In this document: in pieces, positions 26,025 through 35,286 of the stretch | How the letters are laid out: each line of letters starts with the position of its first letter | How positions within the stretch are numbered: position 1 is the first letter of the stretch | Assembly: GCA_964502145.1 (NCBI GenBank) | Contig: CAZCVI010000034.1 | Coordinates: 1 to 64,000 of the forward strand | Direction of reading: 5' to 3' | Length of the DNA stretch: 64,000 bases | Source of the DNA: CAZCVI01 sp964502145 | GTDB lineage: Bacteria; Acidobacteriota; Aminicenantia; UBA2199 | Program-made: the position numbers and the translations under genes | The notes under the pieces: model-generated | Databases searched by the model: none | What the model was told of the DNA's origin: nothing | What the model saw: only the letters and a program-made list of their open reading frames with translations

Positions 26025-27935
26025 TTATGCAACCACTTCCTTTTGTCCGAATTTTAAAAGGAAGCCAGTGATAAAAATAAAGAGTAGTTCTACCACGACA
26101 AAAATAAAGAGGCTGTTGGCCACCCCTGACGTGAACCCGTAAGAGTGCAACCCGACGCCGAGCAGATTGACGCCGAACCAGGCCAGGGCAACACAGACAA
26201 CGCCAAAAATAGTGCCGAGAGAGAACCCGGTCTCACCAATCCAGCGGGTCATACGGGCATGGAACAGAATCGCTGACCAAAGCAAGATGAGCAACGCGCC
26301 GTTCTCCTTGGGGTCCCAGCCCCAGAACCGGCCCCAACTCTGATCAGCCCAAATGCCACCCAGAACTGTGCCCAGAAAAGTAAAGATAATGCCAAACGCC
26401 TGGATCGCATAAACAGCCTGGAAGGTATTTTGCAACATCTCCTTACGACGGGGGCGGAACAGCCGTTGTAATATATAAACATGACCAATAAACCCGGAAA
26501 GCAACACGCCGGAATAACCGAGGATAATAGTAATGACATGGAAGGCCAACCAGAAATTGGAATCCAACACAGCCACTAACATCCCCATGGTATCCCCTTC
26601 CATGGCATACTTTCCCGCGATCATCAGCATGACCAAACCCGCCAAACTACCAGTCAAAATACCGATATTTTTCTTTTTGGCCAGTTCCAGGATAATACCC
26701 AGTAGCGCGGTGATCAAACCGGTGAATACAAAGGTCTCGTAGAGATTAGTGACGGGTGGACGGGCCATGATAATCATGCGCACGATCACCCCGCCCAATT
26801 GCAACAAGAAACCGATAATCAGAAGCAGGAAAGAAAACCGGTAAAACCATTTTTTCAACGCAATAAAAGAGAACAACAACAAGAGGATAGAGAACCCAAA
26901 GAAAAACTTGGCTTTATAGAAGGGGTCGATTTGATTGTAAAACACTTCCATGGCTATCGTTTTTTCATTGAAACGTCCCCCGGCCAACTCCAGTATCCTG
27001 GCATTAAAAGAGGCTACTGCCGCATCGAACTGGGCCTGATTCGCGACGCGATAGGCAAGAACCAGGTCACGGAGGTAAAAAAGTTCCTTGGGAACAGTAC
27101 CATCAGCACTGGGCGTGAGCAAGTCCCAGGGCGAGTGCCACTTCTCCTCTTTTTCTCCCGCACTGGGCACTAGACCAGGGATAATAGTTAATGGCAAGTC
27201 CTTGTAAAACTGGGACCAGTTCAACAAGCGCCCGGACAACTCTACCACGGTTTTTTCTACCGGGCTCAATTCCGCCGGTGCTTTTTGCTGGCTGGCGGTG
27301 ACAATAGCCAGGATTTTGTCCTTTCTCTGGTATATATCCAGCAGGCAAAATTCTTTTTGTGCGGCGGGCAAGTCCAAGGCTGTTAATACATCGCTCTGGG
27401 TAATGACAAAATCAGGGTGGGGGAAGAGGAACTGCAAGCAAGAAGTCAGTTGTTGGTACATATATATATTATTATACAGTGAAAAGATTTCGGTTTCGAT
27501 AAAGGAACGGCTTTTGGGGTCGATGTTATTGACTTTTATGGCCAATTGGCGCAGACTGGGCAGACCCTTTTCCAATTGGGCGAAACTGTAGCGGTCGCGG
27601 GCTTTGCCCTGTTGGGGCACCTGCATGGAATCGAGCACCTCGGGATTGGTCACCAGAAACACTTTATCATGGGCGGATAGTTCGGGTGTAAAAAGGGCAC
27701 GGGCCAACCACTGGATAGCGGAGAGTTTGGCCACACGATTGGAACCGGAAAATTGCTTGAGCAAATTCTCCGCAAACGTATCCAACGGTTTTTTCCTGCC
27801 GTTTTCCAAAATCACCATCTTTTGCAACGATCGCAAGGAAAGCGCTTCACTTGAAGCGATAACGGGGAAGCCCAGGCCCAGTAATAAAGCCAGAACCACG
27901 AGAGACCATATTATTTTATGTTTTATATTCATCAT
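26025..27935 (-). CDS. ccsA: Cytochrome c biogenesis protein CcsA/CcsB-type
   Basis: Integral membrane protein of 636 residues that handles heme for covalent attachment to c-type cytochromes (System II). The C-terminal half has about eight membrane helices and the tryptophan-rich WWD signature WGRFWGWDPKENGALL near residue 530, with flanking histidines. The first 330 residues form a periplasmic part with a signal-like helix at the N-terminus, longer than in typical CcsA. It lies 19 bp downstream of resB, forming the usual ResB-CcsA pair, and 169 bp upstream of the multiheme cytochrome. Confidence 0.93.
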   Translation of the reverse strand: MMNIKHKIIWSLVVLALLLGLGFPVIASSEALSLRSLQKMVILENGRKKPLDTFAENLLKQFSGSNRVAKLSAIQWLARALFTPELSAHDKVFLVTNPEVLDSMQVPQQGKARDRYSFAQLEKGLPSLRQLAIKVNNIDPKSRSFIETEIFSLYNNIYMYQQLTSCLQFLFPHPDFVITQSDVLTALDLPAAQKEFCLLDIYQRKDKILAIVTASQQKAPAELSPVEKTVVELSGRLLNWSQFYKDLPLTIIPGLVPSAGEKEEKWHSPWDLLTPSADGTVPKELFYLRDLVLAYRVANQAQFDAAVASFNARILELAGGRFNEKTIAMEVFYNQIDPFYKAKFFFGFSILLLLFSFIALKKWFYRFSFLLLIIGFLLQLGGVIVRMIIMARPPVTNLYETFVFTGLITALLGIILELAKKKNIGILTGSLAGLVMLMIAGKYAMEGDTMGMLVAVLDSNFWLAFHVITIILGYSGVLLSGFIGHVYILQRLFRPRRKEMLQNTFQAVYAIQAFGIIFTFLGTVLGGIWADQSWGRFWGWDPKENGALLILLWSAILFHARMTRWIGETGFSLGTIFGVVCVALAWFGVNLLGVGLHSYGFTSGVANSLFIFVVVELLFIFITGFLLKFGQKEVVA

Positions 27936-27954
27936 TACTTTTTTTACCTCGTTT

Positions 27955-29139
27955 CTAAATTTCCAGCGGGGTAGCGCTGCTGTTCTTGTTCATTTTCCGG
28001 CGTCGGATCATCATGGCCAGGAAGTGGATCAACAGGCCCAGGAAAATAGTAATACTGGAAACATAGGGCAGCAAACGTCCAACGTTCTTGACCACGGCAA
28101 AAATAGAGTACTCGGTGCCATCGGGCGCGATATAATAAGAGGACTGGAAAAAGGTGAGGTCCTTAAAACGTAACGGTTTATTCATGGAGATCACCACGTC
28201 CCGTGCCACGCCATCTGCCTCCAGAATTTTCACCACACTCTCGTAACTTTTGGGAATTGCCGAGTTGGGATACATTTTCACTTTAAAATCCTTGAGAAAA
28301 ATGGAGAGGGGTAATGGAATTTTCTTTCTGCGCAGGATTACACCATAACTGCGTCCATCAACAGTCACCAGGGTGGGGGCATCTTCCTGGCCGAAAAGAA
28401 GCAGCCTGCCCATGATCTGGTTACCCGCATAAGAACCAATATCGGCCACCAAACCAGCGGTATTATCCGATACTTCCGTGGCTGTAGGCTCTGTCTGGAG
28501 ATTACGAATCCCCGAACCATTGATCACAGGTTGTGTTGGCACATCCGAAACACTGCAATTGGAATAATAAGCCGTCACGTTCAGCCGCACCCCCAGTTCT
28601 TGAAAGGAAAGATTTTTACCACTGGAGAATCCTTTGGTATCCACTGCATAAACTTCTTTTTCGTTACCTTTTTCTTCCCAGATAGCCAGTTCCCACAGGT
28701 GGTTGGAGGAAGACATCTGGCTCTGTTCGCCTTCTTTCAGCATCAGCGAAGATTCCTCGGCGTAATAAAACGTGAAGAATCCACCCACCAACAAAATAAT
28801 GATGCCCAGATGGGTTAAAACATTGCCAATGTTGGCGAGACGAAACCGAATCCTGAAGATGAGGGAAAAGACGAGGTTGATAAAAAGCAGAAACATGATG
28901 GTCACAGTCCCAGGGAAAGGAATAAAACCGAAGATAAAAAATACCCAGGAGTGAAAGAATTTTTGTTGCGCTTGGTACAGGCCATGTTCGGCTTGATAAA
29001 CCGTACCCCAGACCACCAGTATGGCCAGGATGACCAGACAAACCACTGTTACCTTTAATGAAGCCAGTAGTTTTGGGAGATTAAGCCCGTCGCTGACTAG
29101 TGGTTTTGGGCTTGTTTGTTTATTTGTATTTTCTGTCAT
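27955..29139 (-). CDS. resB: Cytochrome c biogenesis protein ResB
   Basis: Partner of CcsA in System II cytochrome c maturation, keeping apocytochrome cysteines reduced and presenting them for heme attachment. The 394-residue protein has membrane helices at about 30-50 (TVVCLVILAILVVWGTV), 65-90, 105-125 and near the C-terminus (about 350-375), with a large periplasmic domain between, as in the ResB family. It is immediately upstream of ccsA. Confidence 0.92.
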   Translation of the reverse strand: MTENTNKQTSPKPLVSDGLNLPKLLASLKVTVVCLVILAILVVWGTVYQAEHGLYQAQQKFFHSWVFFIFGFIPFPGTVTIMFLLFINLVFSLIFRIRFRLANIGNVLTHLGIIILLVGGFFTFYYAEESSLMLKEGEQSQMSSSNHLWELAIWEEKGNEKEVYAVDTKGFSSGKNLSFQELGVRLNVTAYYSNCSVSDVPTQPVINGSGIRNLQTEPTATEVSDNTAGLVADIGSYAGNQIMGRLLLFGQEDAPTLVTVDGRSYGVILRRKKIPLPLSIFLKDFKVKMYPNSAIPKSYESVVKILEADGVARDVVISMNKPLRFKDLTFFQSSYYIAPDGTEYSIFAVVKNVGRLLPYVSSITIFLGLLIHFLAMMIRRRKMNKNSSATPLEI

Positions 29140-29244
29140 GATACCTATCCTTATATATATCCTAATAAATAACCATATCGTTTTGGATTGCCATTAAACC
29201 TGTTGTTAACCGTCTTAAGAAAGTAATGGTTCATCTGTTATAAG

Positions 29245-29946
29245 CTATAGGGCGTTTTGGTGAGGATTGGGCGTGGTCGTTTCAGTAGTGGGCATGGCCG
29301 TATTAAAAGATTCGCACAAGCTTCTGAATTTGGCTTTGTTTTCCACCAACAGGGCTTTGGGACCGGTCATTTTAACAAACACCGAGGACCCGCCCACAGT
29401 GATCACGGTGGCCAGGATGGCCGGATCGGTGGGATTAAGGGGAACAGTAGTAAGATCAATCATCACTGCGGCGAATTGTCCGGCAGTAAGGAATTGTTCT
29501 GTTTTTTTCATTAATTTCTCAACTTCCACAGGGTCGCCTTCCGCCAGCATCGGATCCGTGTGCCCGCTTTTTCCCGACACTTGGCCCAGCCATCTGGAGA
29601 TATTGGCTTTTAAGCCACCCGCCTCGCCCTGCAATGGGATGATCGTGCAGGTAGCGGTGTTCTCACCGGATTTTACAGCAAAGGTAGCGAGACGGAAACT
29701 GGAAGTCGCTTTTTCCTCGGTCCAACCTGCCGGCGTTTGCCATTTGAAGTGACTTTCCACCTGGGAGGGCCCACCGTCCATGGGAGTTTCAGACATAGAC
29801 ATGGAGCCATGTGTTTTCTGCCCGGAAGACGGGGTTGACTCGCTTGTTTCCTTGTATTTACGTACTTCATTGCTTTTGCCACACGCACCAGTAACAATCA
29901 TCATGACGACCAGGGAAAAACTTATTGATAAAATCAACCGCCTCAT
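29245..29946 (-). CDS. Predicted lipoprotein of unknown function
   Basis: A 233-residue exported lipoprotein: hydrophobic signal ISFSLVVMMIVTGAC with lipobox VTGAC and a cysteine near residue 22, then a low-complexity linker rich in S/T/M (HGSMSMSETPMD) and a globular part starting FKWQTPAGWTEEK. I do not recognise the family with certainty. GGAGG lies 4 bp before the ATG at 29946; the longer frame from 29994 lacks this. It is 105 bp upstream of resB on the same strand and may belong to the cytochrome cluster. Confidence 0.75.
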   Translation of the reverse strand: MRRLILSISFSLVVMMIVTGACGKSNEVRKYKETSESTPSSGQKTHGSMSMSETPMDGGPSQVESHFKWQTPAGWTEEKATSSFRLATFAVKSGENTATCTIIPLQGEAGGLKANISRWLGQVSGKSGHTDPMLAEGDPVEVEKLMKKTEQFLTAGQFAAVMIDLTTVPLNPTDPAILATVITVGGSSVFVKMTGPKALLVENKAKFRSLCESFNTAMPTTETTTPNPHQNAL

Positions 29947-30089
29947 TATACCTCCACTCGCTAGATAGATTTGATTAACTTTTTTTGTATTCACAAAATA
30001 TATGATTGGTGTTTGAAATCGTTAAAAATTACAGTATCCAATCGTATAAATAATAATAGAATTAAAAGCAAATGTCAACCATAGTGGCG

Positions 30090-30273
30090 ACATTTAAATC
30101 AAGCACGATGTTAATGGGAGTTATGGGAGTTATGGGAAGTATGGGAAGTATGGGAATTATGCGAAGTATGGGATAAACAGAAATATTCCCATTCCTCCCA
30201 TAATTCCCATACTTCCCATAATTCCCATAACTCCCATTTATTTTTACGATACTCTCAAAGAACTGGCGGTGAT
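30090..30273. repeat. Period-9 hairpin element, ATGGGAANT family, second copy
   Basis: Tandem ATGGGAGTT/ATGGGAAGT units, centre GATAAACAGAAATATT, then complementary CCCATAATT units, followed by the same right flank as the 11411 element (ACGATACTCTCAAAGAACTGG). The left flank is a diverged version. Placed between two divergent genes (lipoprotein minus, rhomboid plus). Confidence 0.85.
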
Positions 30274-30319
30274 TTTGGGCGACTACCAGAATATATTTCC
30301 TGAATGATTGACTTTTGGC

Positions 30320-30348
30320 TTGAATTTTACTCAAAGTTCTTATAAGAT
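30320..30348 (+). promoter_or_regulatory. Candidate promoter for the rhomboid gene
   Basis: TTGAAT (30320-30325), 17-bp spacer, TAAGAT (30343-30348), about 50 bp before the ATG. Confidence 0.4.
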
Positions 30349-30400
30349 AGTATCATGAATAGTAAATTGGAATTTGAATGTATCGTGCAGGAGGTCCGGG

Positions 30401-31330
30401 ATGAGACAGCTCGGAGAATTTGATAATCTACATTTAGCCAAGGTTTTTAGCGATTCCCTGACCGGGTCGAAGATTGAAAATCAAATCATAGATGAATCCT
30501 CGGCTGAAAAAAAAATATACGAGATCTGGGTCAAATGGGAAGATAACCTGCCCCAGGCACAACAACTGCTTAGCGAATTTCTCGCCAATCCCACCAGCTC
30601 CAAATTCCGGGACGTTTCCCGAGAAGCCAAAAAAGTAACCAAACAGAAGGAAGCGGAAGCCACTGATCGCATTCCCCACGTGGATGTACGTACCGAGATT
30701 TTTAATCAACCCCCAACCCCAAGAGGGGCATTTACCATGCTGCTGATTCTGACCTGCGTGGTCATCGGTCTGATTTCTCAAATGGGTGAAAAAACAGGCA
30801 CCCTACGCATGTTGTTTATTACCGATTTCTTAAGACAAGGCGAAATGGTCCAATGGAACCCGGGACTCATTGAAATCGGCAAAGGCGAAATATGGCGGCT
30901 CTTTACACCCATTTTTATTCATTTTGGATTTATGCACCTGCTTTTTAATATGATGTGGCTGATGGATTTAGGCAGTATGATTGAATACCGCAAAGGTACC
31001 TTGTTTTTTATTCTGTTTGTATTAGTAATAGCCGGTTCCAGCAATTATGGCCAGTATCTTTTTGGTAATCATCCTGCTTTTGGTGGAATGTCCGGCGTGG
31101 TTTACGGTTTGTTGGGTTATATCTGGATGAAAGGCAAATACGACCCCGCTTCCAACCTAAACCTCCATGCTTCCACTGTCACCTTCATGATCATCTGGTA
31201 TTTTTTATGCTTGACTGGCCTCATGGGTAATATTGCCAATGGCGCCCATACCGTGGGTCTGGTCGTGGGCATAGCCTGGGGATACCTCACCTCTTTTAAA
31301 GCCCGCCGCCTCGTGGGAAAAATAAAGTAA
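30401..31330 (+). CDS. GlpG-like rhomboid intramembrane serine protease
   Basis: Membrane protease of 309 residues that cuts transmembrane substrates. The catalytic serine is in GGMSGVVYG (about 231) and the histidine in NGAHTVGL (about 283); the oxyanion-hole pattern HFGFMHLLFNM of GlpG is also present. The first 60 residues (IWVKWEDNLPQAQQLLSEF) resemble the small cytoplasmic domain of GlpG. The ATG at 30401 has AGGAGG 6 bp upstream, better than a TTG 27 bp earlier. A 22-codon upstream frame (30355-30423) overlaps the start and could affect its translation. Confidence 0.9.
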   Translation: MRQLGEFDNLHLAKVFSDSLTGSKIENQIIDESSAEKKIYEIWVKWEDNLPQAQQLLSEFLANPTSSKFRDVSREAKKVTKQKEAEATDRIPHVDVRTEIFNQPPTPRGAFTMLLILTCVVIGLISQMGEKTGTLRMLFITDFLRQGEMVQWNPGLIEIGKGEIWRLFTPIFIHFGFMHLLFNMMWLMDLGSMIEYRKGTLFFILFVLVIAGSSNYGQYLFGNHPAFGGMSGVVYGLLGYIWMKGKYDPASNLNLHASTVTFMIIWYFLCLTGLMGNIANGAHTVGLVVGIAWGYLTSFKARRLVGKIK

Positions 31331-31428
31331 CTGAGATTAATGTCTTCTGTTATTTATATAACAATTGTCAATACGTGTCTCGGGAATAAATGAAATACAT
31401 TTTTTTTTAAAATCCTGACTCAAACTTA

Positions 31429-31457
31429 TTGACAAACGAGGGTTAAATCCTTACAAT
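31429..31457 (+). promoter_or_regulatory. Strong sigma-70 promoter for the tetraheme cytochrome gene
   Basis: TTGACA (31429-31434), 17-bp spacer, TACAAT (31452-31457), 60 bp before the ATG. Near-consensus. Confidence 0.7.
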
Positions 31458-31517
31458 GTAAGAGTTTATGAATCATTAAATGCAAAAAAAATGCTTTAAA
31501 AAAGGAGGATACATACG

Positions 31518-31997
31518 ATGAAGAAATTTCTAATGGTAATACTCGGCTTGGTGGTGTTGTTTTCAATGACCTATGCGGCAGATTACGTGGGCAGTGCCAA
31601 ATGCAAGATGTGCCACAAGGGCGAAAAGAAAGGCAACGTGTATGAAAAATGGGAAGCAAGCGCCCATTCCAAGGCGTTTGCGAGACTAAAAAAAGGTGGC
31701 AATGACAAAAAAGCAGAATGCCTGCCCTGTCATGTCACGGGATTTGGAAAAGGATATAAAGTCGGCGATGCAAATGCGGCCAACTTCGAGGGCGTAGGCT
31801 GTGAAACTTGTCATGGTGCTGGTTCCGATTATAAAGCCATGAGCGTGATGAAAGATAAAAAAGAAGCCATTGCCAAAGGTCTGTTAATCCCCAATGAAGC
31901 GACTTGTAAAACCTGCCACAACGCGAAAAGCCCGACTTTCAAAGGCTTCAATTACGCGGAAGCGTTGAAAAAGATCGATCACAAATACATGAAATAA
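31518..31997 (+). CDS. Periplasmic tetraheme cytochrome c (c554-like)
   Basis: A 159-residue secreted electron carrier: signal peptide (FLMVILGLVVLFSMTYAA) and four CXXCH sites (CKMCH, CLPCH, CETCH, CKTCH). Spacing and the YEKWEASAHSKAF stretch resemble the cytochrome c554 family that carries electrons in the periplasm. AAGGAGG lies 9 bp before the ATG, and a strong promoter and terminator bracket it as a single-gene unit. It probably works with the multiheme cytochrome b/c protein at 23849. Confidence 0.92.
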   Translation: MKKFLMVILGLVVLFSMTYAADYVGSAKCKMCHKGEKKGNVYEKWEASAHSKAFARLKKGGNDKKAECLPCHVTGFGKGYKVGDANAANFEGVGCETCHGAGSDYKAMSVMKDKKEAIAKGLLIPNEATCKTCHNAKSPTFKGFNYAEALKKIDHKYMK

Positions 31998-32055
31998 CAA
32001 ATAACCTGAAATAAGACACTCAACCCCTCTCCGGGATTGAGATTATTCAGACAAG

Positions 32056-32085
32056 GGGCAGGACCCATAGTGGACCTGCCCTTTT
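32056..32085 (+). terminator. Rho-independent terminator after the tetraheme cytochrome
   Basis: GGGCAGG (32057-32063 region) pairs with CCTGCCC, with CC/GG extending the stem past a mismatch, followed by TTTT (32082-32085). Confidence 0.75.
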
Positions 32086-32092
32086 GTATTTA

Positions 32093-33049
32093 GGAGCAGT
32101 TACGAAACAACCCGCTCATTTTCGATGTGGTTTGGAAGAATTAGCCATAAGGCAGCAGTCTAACCCACGGCATCATGGGCAGTAAAAGAATGGCATAAGT
32201 TGATCTGATCTTCGCCAGCCACGCTATTCATGAATCAGCCCGGCCCAAACCCTCATTTTTGGCCCTTTTTGCTCACTATAGAGCCACAAAACACCAGCCA
32301 TCACACTATGTGGCGAAAAACAACCGTTATAGGTCAATGATGACCTAAAAATAGTCTCGTATCATTAAAAATGGTGAGCAATGACCAAAATGAGCTAATT
32401 TTTCTGAAAATAAGCCAATTTCCCAGATAAAACGCCATCCATTGACCAAAAACCGTCATCAGAGTCCCAAAAACTCCTCGCATGACCTCAAACTGTCAAT
32501 GGTGCAGAAAATTACTCAATTCATTGAGAAAATTACTGTTATGTTCGAGAAATTTTCTTTAATATTACAGTAATTTTCTATTATATTTGAGAAAATTACT
32601 TGAATCATAAAGAAAATTACTGCATCATTCGAGCTATTTCTTCATGATTTGAGAAAATTACTGCAACGATGACGCTATATCGTCATGGATGACGGTATAG
32701 CTGAAAATATCACGCTTTTTTGTCATTGATGACACGAATAGATCCATTTATCACCGTTATTACTGGTGAATTAAGAAATTTCCGAAATCATAACCTTCCT
32801 ACGACAAAATTGCAGAACACTATTCAACGATTTGACTCTATCGGTTAAAGATCATGTTATTCATGCTCTGGCGACCCATGGGAGGCCATGGTGAGCTCCA
32901 AGGTGAAACCATGCCGCAAGTGGACGAATTTTCTCCAATAACGGCAATTTTTCATTTTCTGGGCTTCAAGAATTACCAATTCTATATTATTTCCAAGCTG
33001 TTCTTCCTAACCACATCAGAAATGATCAGGTTATTTCGTAACAGCTTCT
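32093..33049. mobile_element. Non-coding segment bounded by inverted repeats, likely decayed element
   Basis: AGCAGTTACGAAACAACC (from 32095) matches the reverse complement of the sequence ending at 33047 (AGCTGTTACGAAATAACC) at 16 of 18 positions; extended, 18 of 22 agree. The 950 bp between has no credible gene, is AT-rich and contains repeats. The right end touches the stop codon of the RuBisCO-like gene and the left end follows the cytochrome terminator. Terminal repeats with no transposase suggest a MITE or a decayed insertion sequence. No clear target duplication is seen. Confidence 0.5.
32506..32664. repeat. GAAAATTACT repeat cluster
   Basis: Five direct copies of GAAAATTACT (about 32507, 32528, 32591, 32612, 32653), several preceded by GA and followed by GC, and one inverted copy (AGTAATTTTC, about 32569). 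Spacing is irregular (21, 63, 21, 41 bp; multiples close to 21 twice over). It lies inside the inverted-repeat-bounded segment. Confidence 0.7.
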
Positions 33050-34215
33050 TATTCCCCTATCTTTATCGTGACCGCGTTCACGAAGTCTTGGCAGTTTTTT
33101 AGCAGATCCGGGCCCATATGATGAAGGGCACCGCCAATCAGGAAGATCATATCCGGCCCGTAAGTTTCCAGCATTTCCGGGATGCGGTCCAGATTCATGC
33201 CTCCACCCGGGGCGGAGAAGATTGGTTTGATGTGAAACATGTTGATCGATGTGCCCGCCGCAATAGCGCGGCAATCCGTTTGACTGAACGAGAAACGACC
33301 GCCATAATTGGGATAAATAACCACATCGGCTCCAGCCAGACGCATCAGTTGACCGAAAAGGACGCTATGAGACAACCCATTATGGGGGGTAGATACAAAA
33401 CTACCCAACAACGCGGGATGGCAAATAATAGGTAACCCAAGATTGTCATGATCTGCCAGATATCTCATGGTATCAAACCCCACCAGCCCAGGCGCTACCA
33501 TCAACGCCCCAGCCCCATGCTTTTTTGCAAACAGCGCTTTTTCCACAATTTGCTGGGCCGGGGCGGAGATATTGGGCGCATAGAGACAGGTTCTACCGGT
33601 TTGGCGATTGGCGCGGTCGATGGCTTCGCTGCACCGTAACACCCGCTCGTAAAAAGGTGCCATCGGTTGATCGGCCAGACCATGATCATCTTTGATCACA
33701 TCCACCCCGCCCAGAGCAAAAGTATAGGCCAGTTCTGCCAGTGCTTGACTGGAAAGACCCAGCGGTTTTAATGCCGTGCAAAAAAGCGGGCGTTTGGTGA
33801 TTCCCAACTGTTCCCGTATGCCCGGAATACCAAAACGCGGGCCCTTAAAATGAGTCAGGAACGTTTCCGGGAAATCAAGCCGTTCCACGCGGACCTCTGT
33901 TTTCAAGCTAAAATTGCCAAACATCACATTTAGCAACTGTGTCAATTCAGTACCCACCGTTTCCACGGCAAAACTAATCCGCGCTTCCCAGCGTCCGGGT
34001 TGACAGGCGTCAAAGGATTCGATGCGGCCCAGAATAAAATGGCGGATATTGCCGGTTGGAACAAGCTCGGCAGGAAATTCGATGGTTTGTTCCACGCAGA
34101 TATCTTCCGCTTTGGCCCGCGCTTCTGCCTCGCTACCAAACAAGCTGTAAACCACCACAAAGCGCTGCCCTGAAATAGTTAATGTCACATCAAAACGGTT
34201 CATTTTTATTTCCAT
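33049..34215 (-). CDS. RuBisCO-like protein (form IV type)
   Basis: A 388-residue member of the RuBisCO large-subunit superfamily. Recognisable positions: TALKPLGLS (loop with catalytic lysine), GGVDVIKDDHGLADQ (the carbamylated lysine region), GLSHSVLFGQLMRLAGAD, and APGGGMNLDRIPEMLETYGPD with the phosphate-binding GGAL. The canonical KDDE is KDDH here and the loop-6 and C-terminal parts differ from true RuBisCO, so CO2 fixation is not expected. RuBisCO-like proteins act as enolases, isomerases or decarboxylases in sugar-phosphate salvage. It follows a split transketolase by 8 bp, which suggests a shared pentulose-type pathway. An alternative start lies at 34203. Confidence 0.88.
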   Translation of the reverse strand: MEIKMNRFDVTLTISGQRFVVVYSLFGSEAEARAKAEDICVEQTIEFPAELVPTGNIRHFILGRIESFDACQPGRWEARISFAVETVGTELTQLLNVMFGNFSLKTEVRVERLDFPETFLTHFKGPRFGIPGIREQLGITKRPLFCTALKPLGLSSQALAELAYTFALGGVDVIKDDHGLADQPMAPFYERVLRCSEAIDRANRQTGRTCLYAPNISAPAQQIVEKALFAKKHGAGALMVAPGLVGFDTMRYLADHDNLGLPIICHPALLGSFVSTPHNGLSHSVLFGQLMRLAGADVVIYPNYGGRFSFSQTDCRAIAAGTSINMFHIKPIFSAPGGGMNLDRIPEMLETYGPDMIFLIGGALHHMGPDLLKNCQDFVNAVTIKIGE

Positions 34216-34223
34216 TTATTTTC

Positions 34224-35231
34224 TTACAATGCCTCTGCTTTGGCTGCGCTGTGGACCGCTTCCAGCCGCACTTGGTCCAATTGGTCGCGAGTAATGCCAA
34301 AGGAAGTGCCCAGCAATTTTTCCACCGCCTCTTTCACCGCCATTGCATCCAGCCCGTATTCTTGCATCAGGTAAGAACGACTGGCTCCATGCGCATACGT
34401 ATCTTGCAAGCCCAGCCGTAGCAGTTTTTTCCCCAGTCCCGCTTCCGCCATTTTTTCCGCTACCGCACTACCCAGGCCGCCGATAACCGTGTGGTTCTCC
34501 ACCGTGATCACCCCGTATCGTGTCCGGGCCAATGCTTCTATAATAGCCGGGTCAGCAAACGGTTTCAGCGTCGAAATATGCAGGTGGTGCAATGACAGGC
34601 CCCGTTCCCGCAGCAAGTGGGTGACCCGCATCACTTCTTCCGTGCAGATCCCCGAAGAGAAAAGCGTAATATCGTTACCCGTGCTGAGCAATCGTGCTTG
34701 GTTTAGCTGCATCGGTTGTGATGAAGGGAAGAGTCGCGGGATTTCGCCCCGTAACATGCGGACATACACTGGTCCTTGTACAGCCTGGGCCACATCCAGC
34801 ACTGATTCCACTTCTGTCGCGTCCCCAGTTTCCAAGATTGTCATATTGGGCAGAGCGCGCATCACCGCGATATCATCAATAGCCTGATGAGACGCTCCAC
34901 CCGGGGTAGTGATACCGGGCAAAAACCCAAACATACGCACCGGCAGATTGGGATAAGCAATAGACATGGCGATCTGGTCCAGCGCACGCCTATAAATAAA
35001 CACGGCAAACGTATGCACCATAGGAAAAAAACCCTCCCGTGCCAAACCACCCGCAAACCCCATCATATTCTGTTCCGCCATACCCATAGAAAAAAAGCGC
35101 CCCGGATAAGTATCCCGAAAAAGATCAATCTCCGTAGAACCCGTAAGATCAGCAGAAAGCACCACTACCCGCGGTTTATCCGCCGCCCACCGCACCAAAT
35201 TTTCAGCATGCACACGCGTTAATATTTCCAT
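34224..35231 (-). CDS. Transketolase C-terminal subunit
   Basis: Second half of a two-gene transketolase: pyrimidine-binding domain (about 1-170) with the catalytic glutamate in MGMAEQNMMGFA, and the transketolase C domain (about 190-310). GITTPGGASHQAIDDIA is the typical loop. The enzyme moves two-carbon ketol units between sugar phosphates with thiamine diphosphate. It is paired with the N-terminal subunit at 35281 and precedes the RuBisCO-like gene, so it may act on an unusual branched or short sugar phosphate. Confidence 0.9.
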   Translation of the reverse strand: MEILTRVHAENLVRWAADKPRVVVLSADLTGSTEIDLFRDTYPGRFFSMGMAEQNMMGFAGGLAREGFFPMVHTFAVFIYRRALDQIAMSIAYPNLPVRMFGFLPGITTPGGASHQAIDDIAVMRALPNMTILETGDATEVESVLDVAQAVQGPVYVRMLRGEIPRLFPSSQPMQLNQARLLSTGNDITLFSSGICTEEVMRVTHLLRERGLSLHHLHISTLKPFADPAIIEALARTRYGVITVENHTVIGGLGSAVAEKMAEAGLGKKLLRLGLQDTYAHGASRSYLMQEYGLDAMAVKEAVEKLLGTSFGITRDQLDQVRLEAVHSAAKAEAL

Positions 35232-35232
35232 T

Positions 35233-35286
35233 TATATAATCCCATAATTCCCATAATTCCCATAACTCCCATTATTCCCATCATTC
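35233..35286. repeat. Tandem CCCATAATT 9-bp repeats between transketolase genes
   Basis: About five units of CCCATAATT/CCCATAACT fill the whole 49-bp gap between the two transketolase genes. Same family as the hairpins at 11411 and 30090 but only one arm is present. Confidence 0.8.

Noticed and set aside
32854..33102. 82-codon frame near the RuBisCO-like gene end
   Set aside because: Crosses the inverted-repeat end and the 3' end of the minus-strand gene; no ribosome site or domain.
33049..34215. Genuine CO2-fixing RuBisCO
   Set aside because: Active-site motifs deviate (KDDH for KDDE, ICHPALLGS instead of the usual histidine-rich loop), there is no small subunit or phosphoribulokinase nearby.
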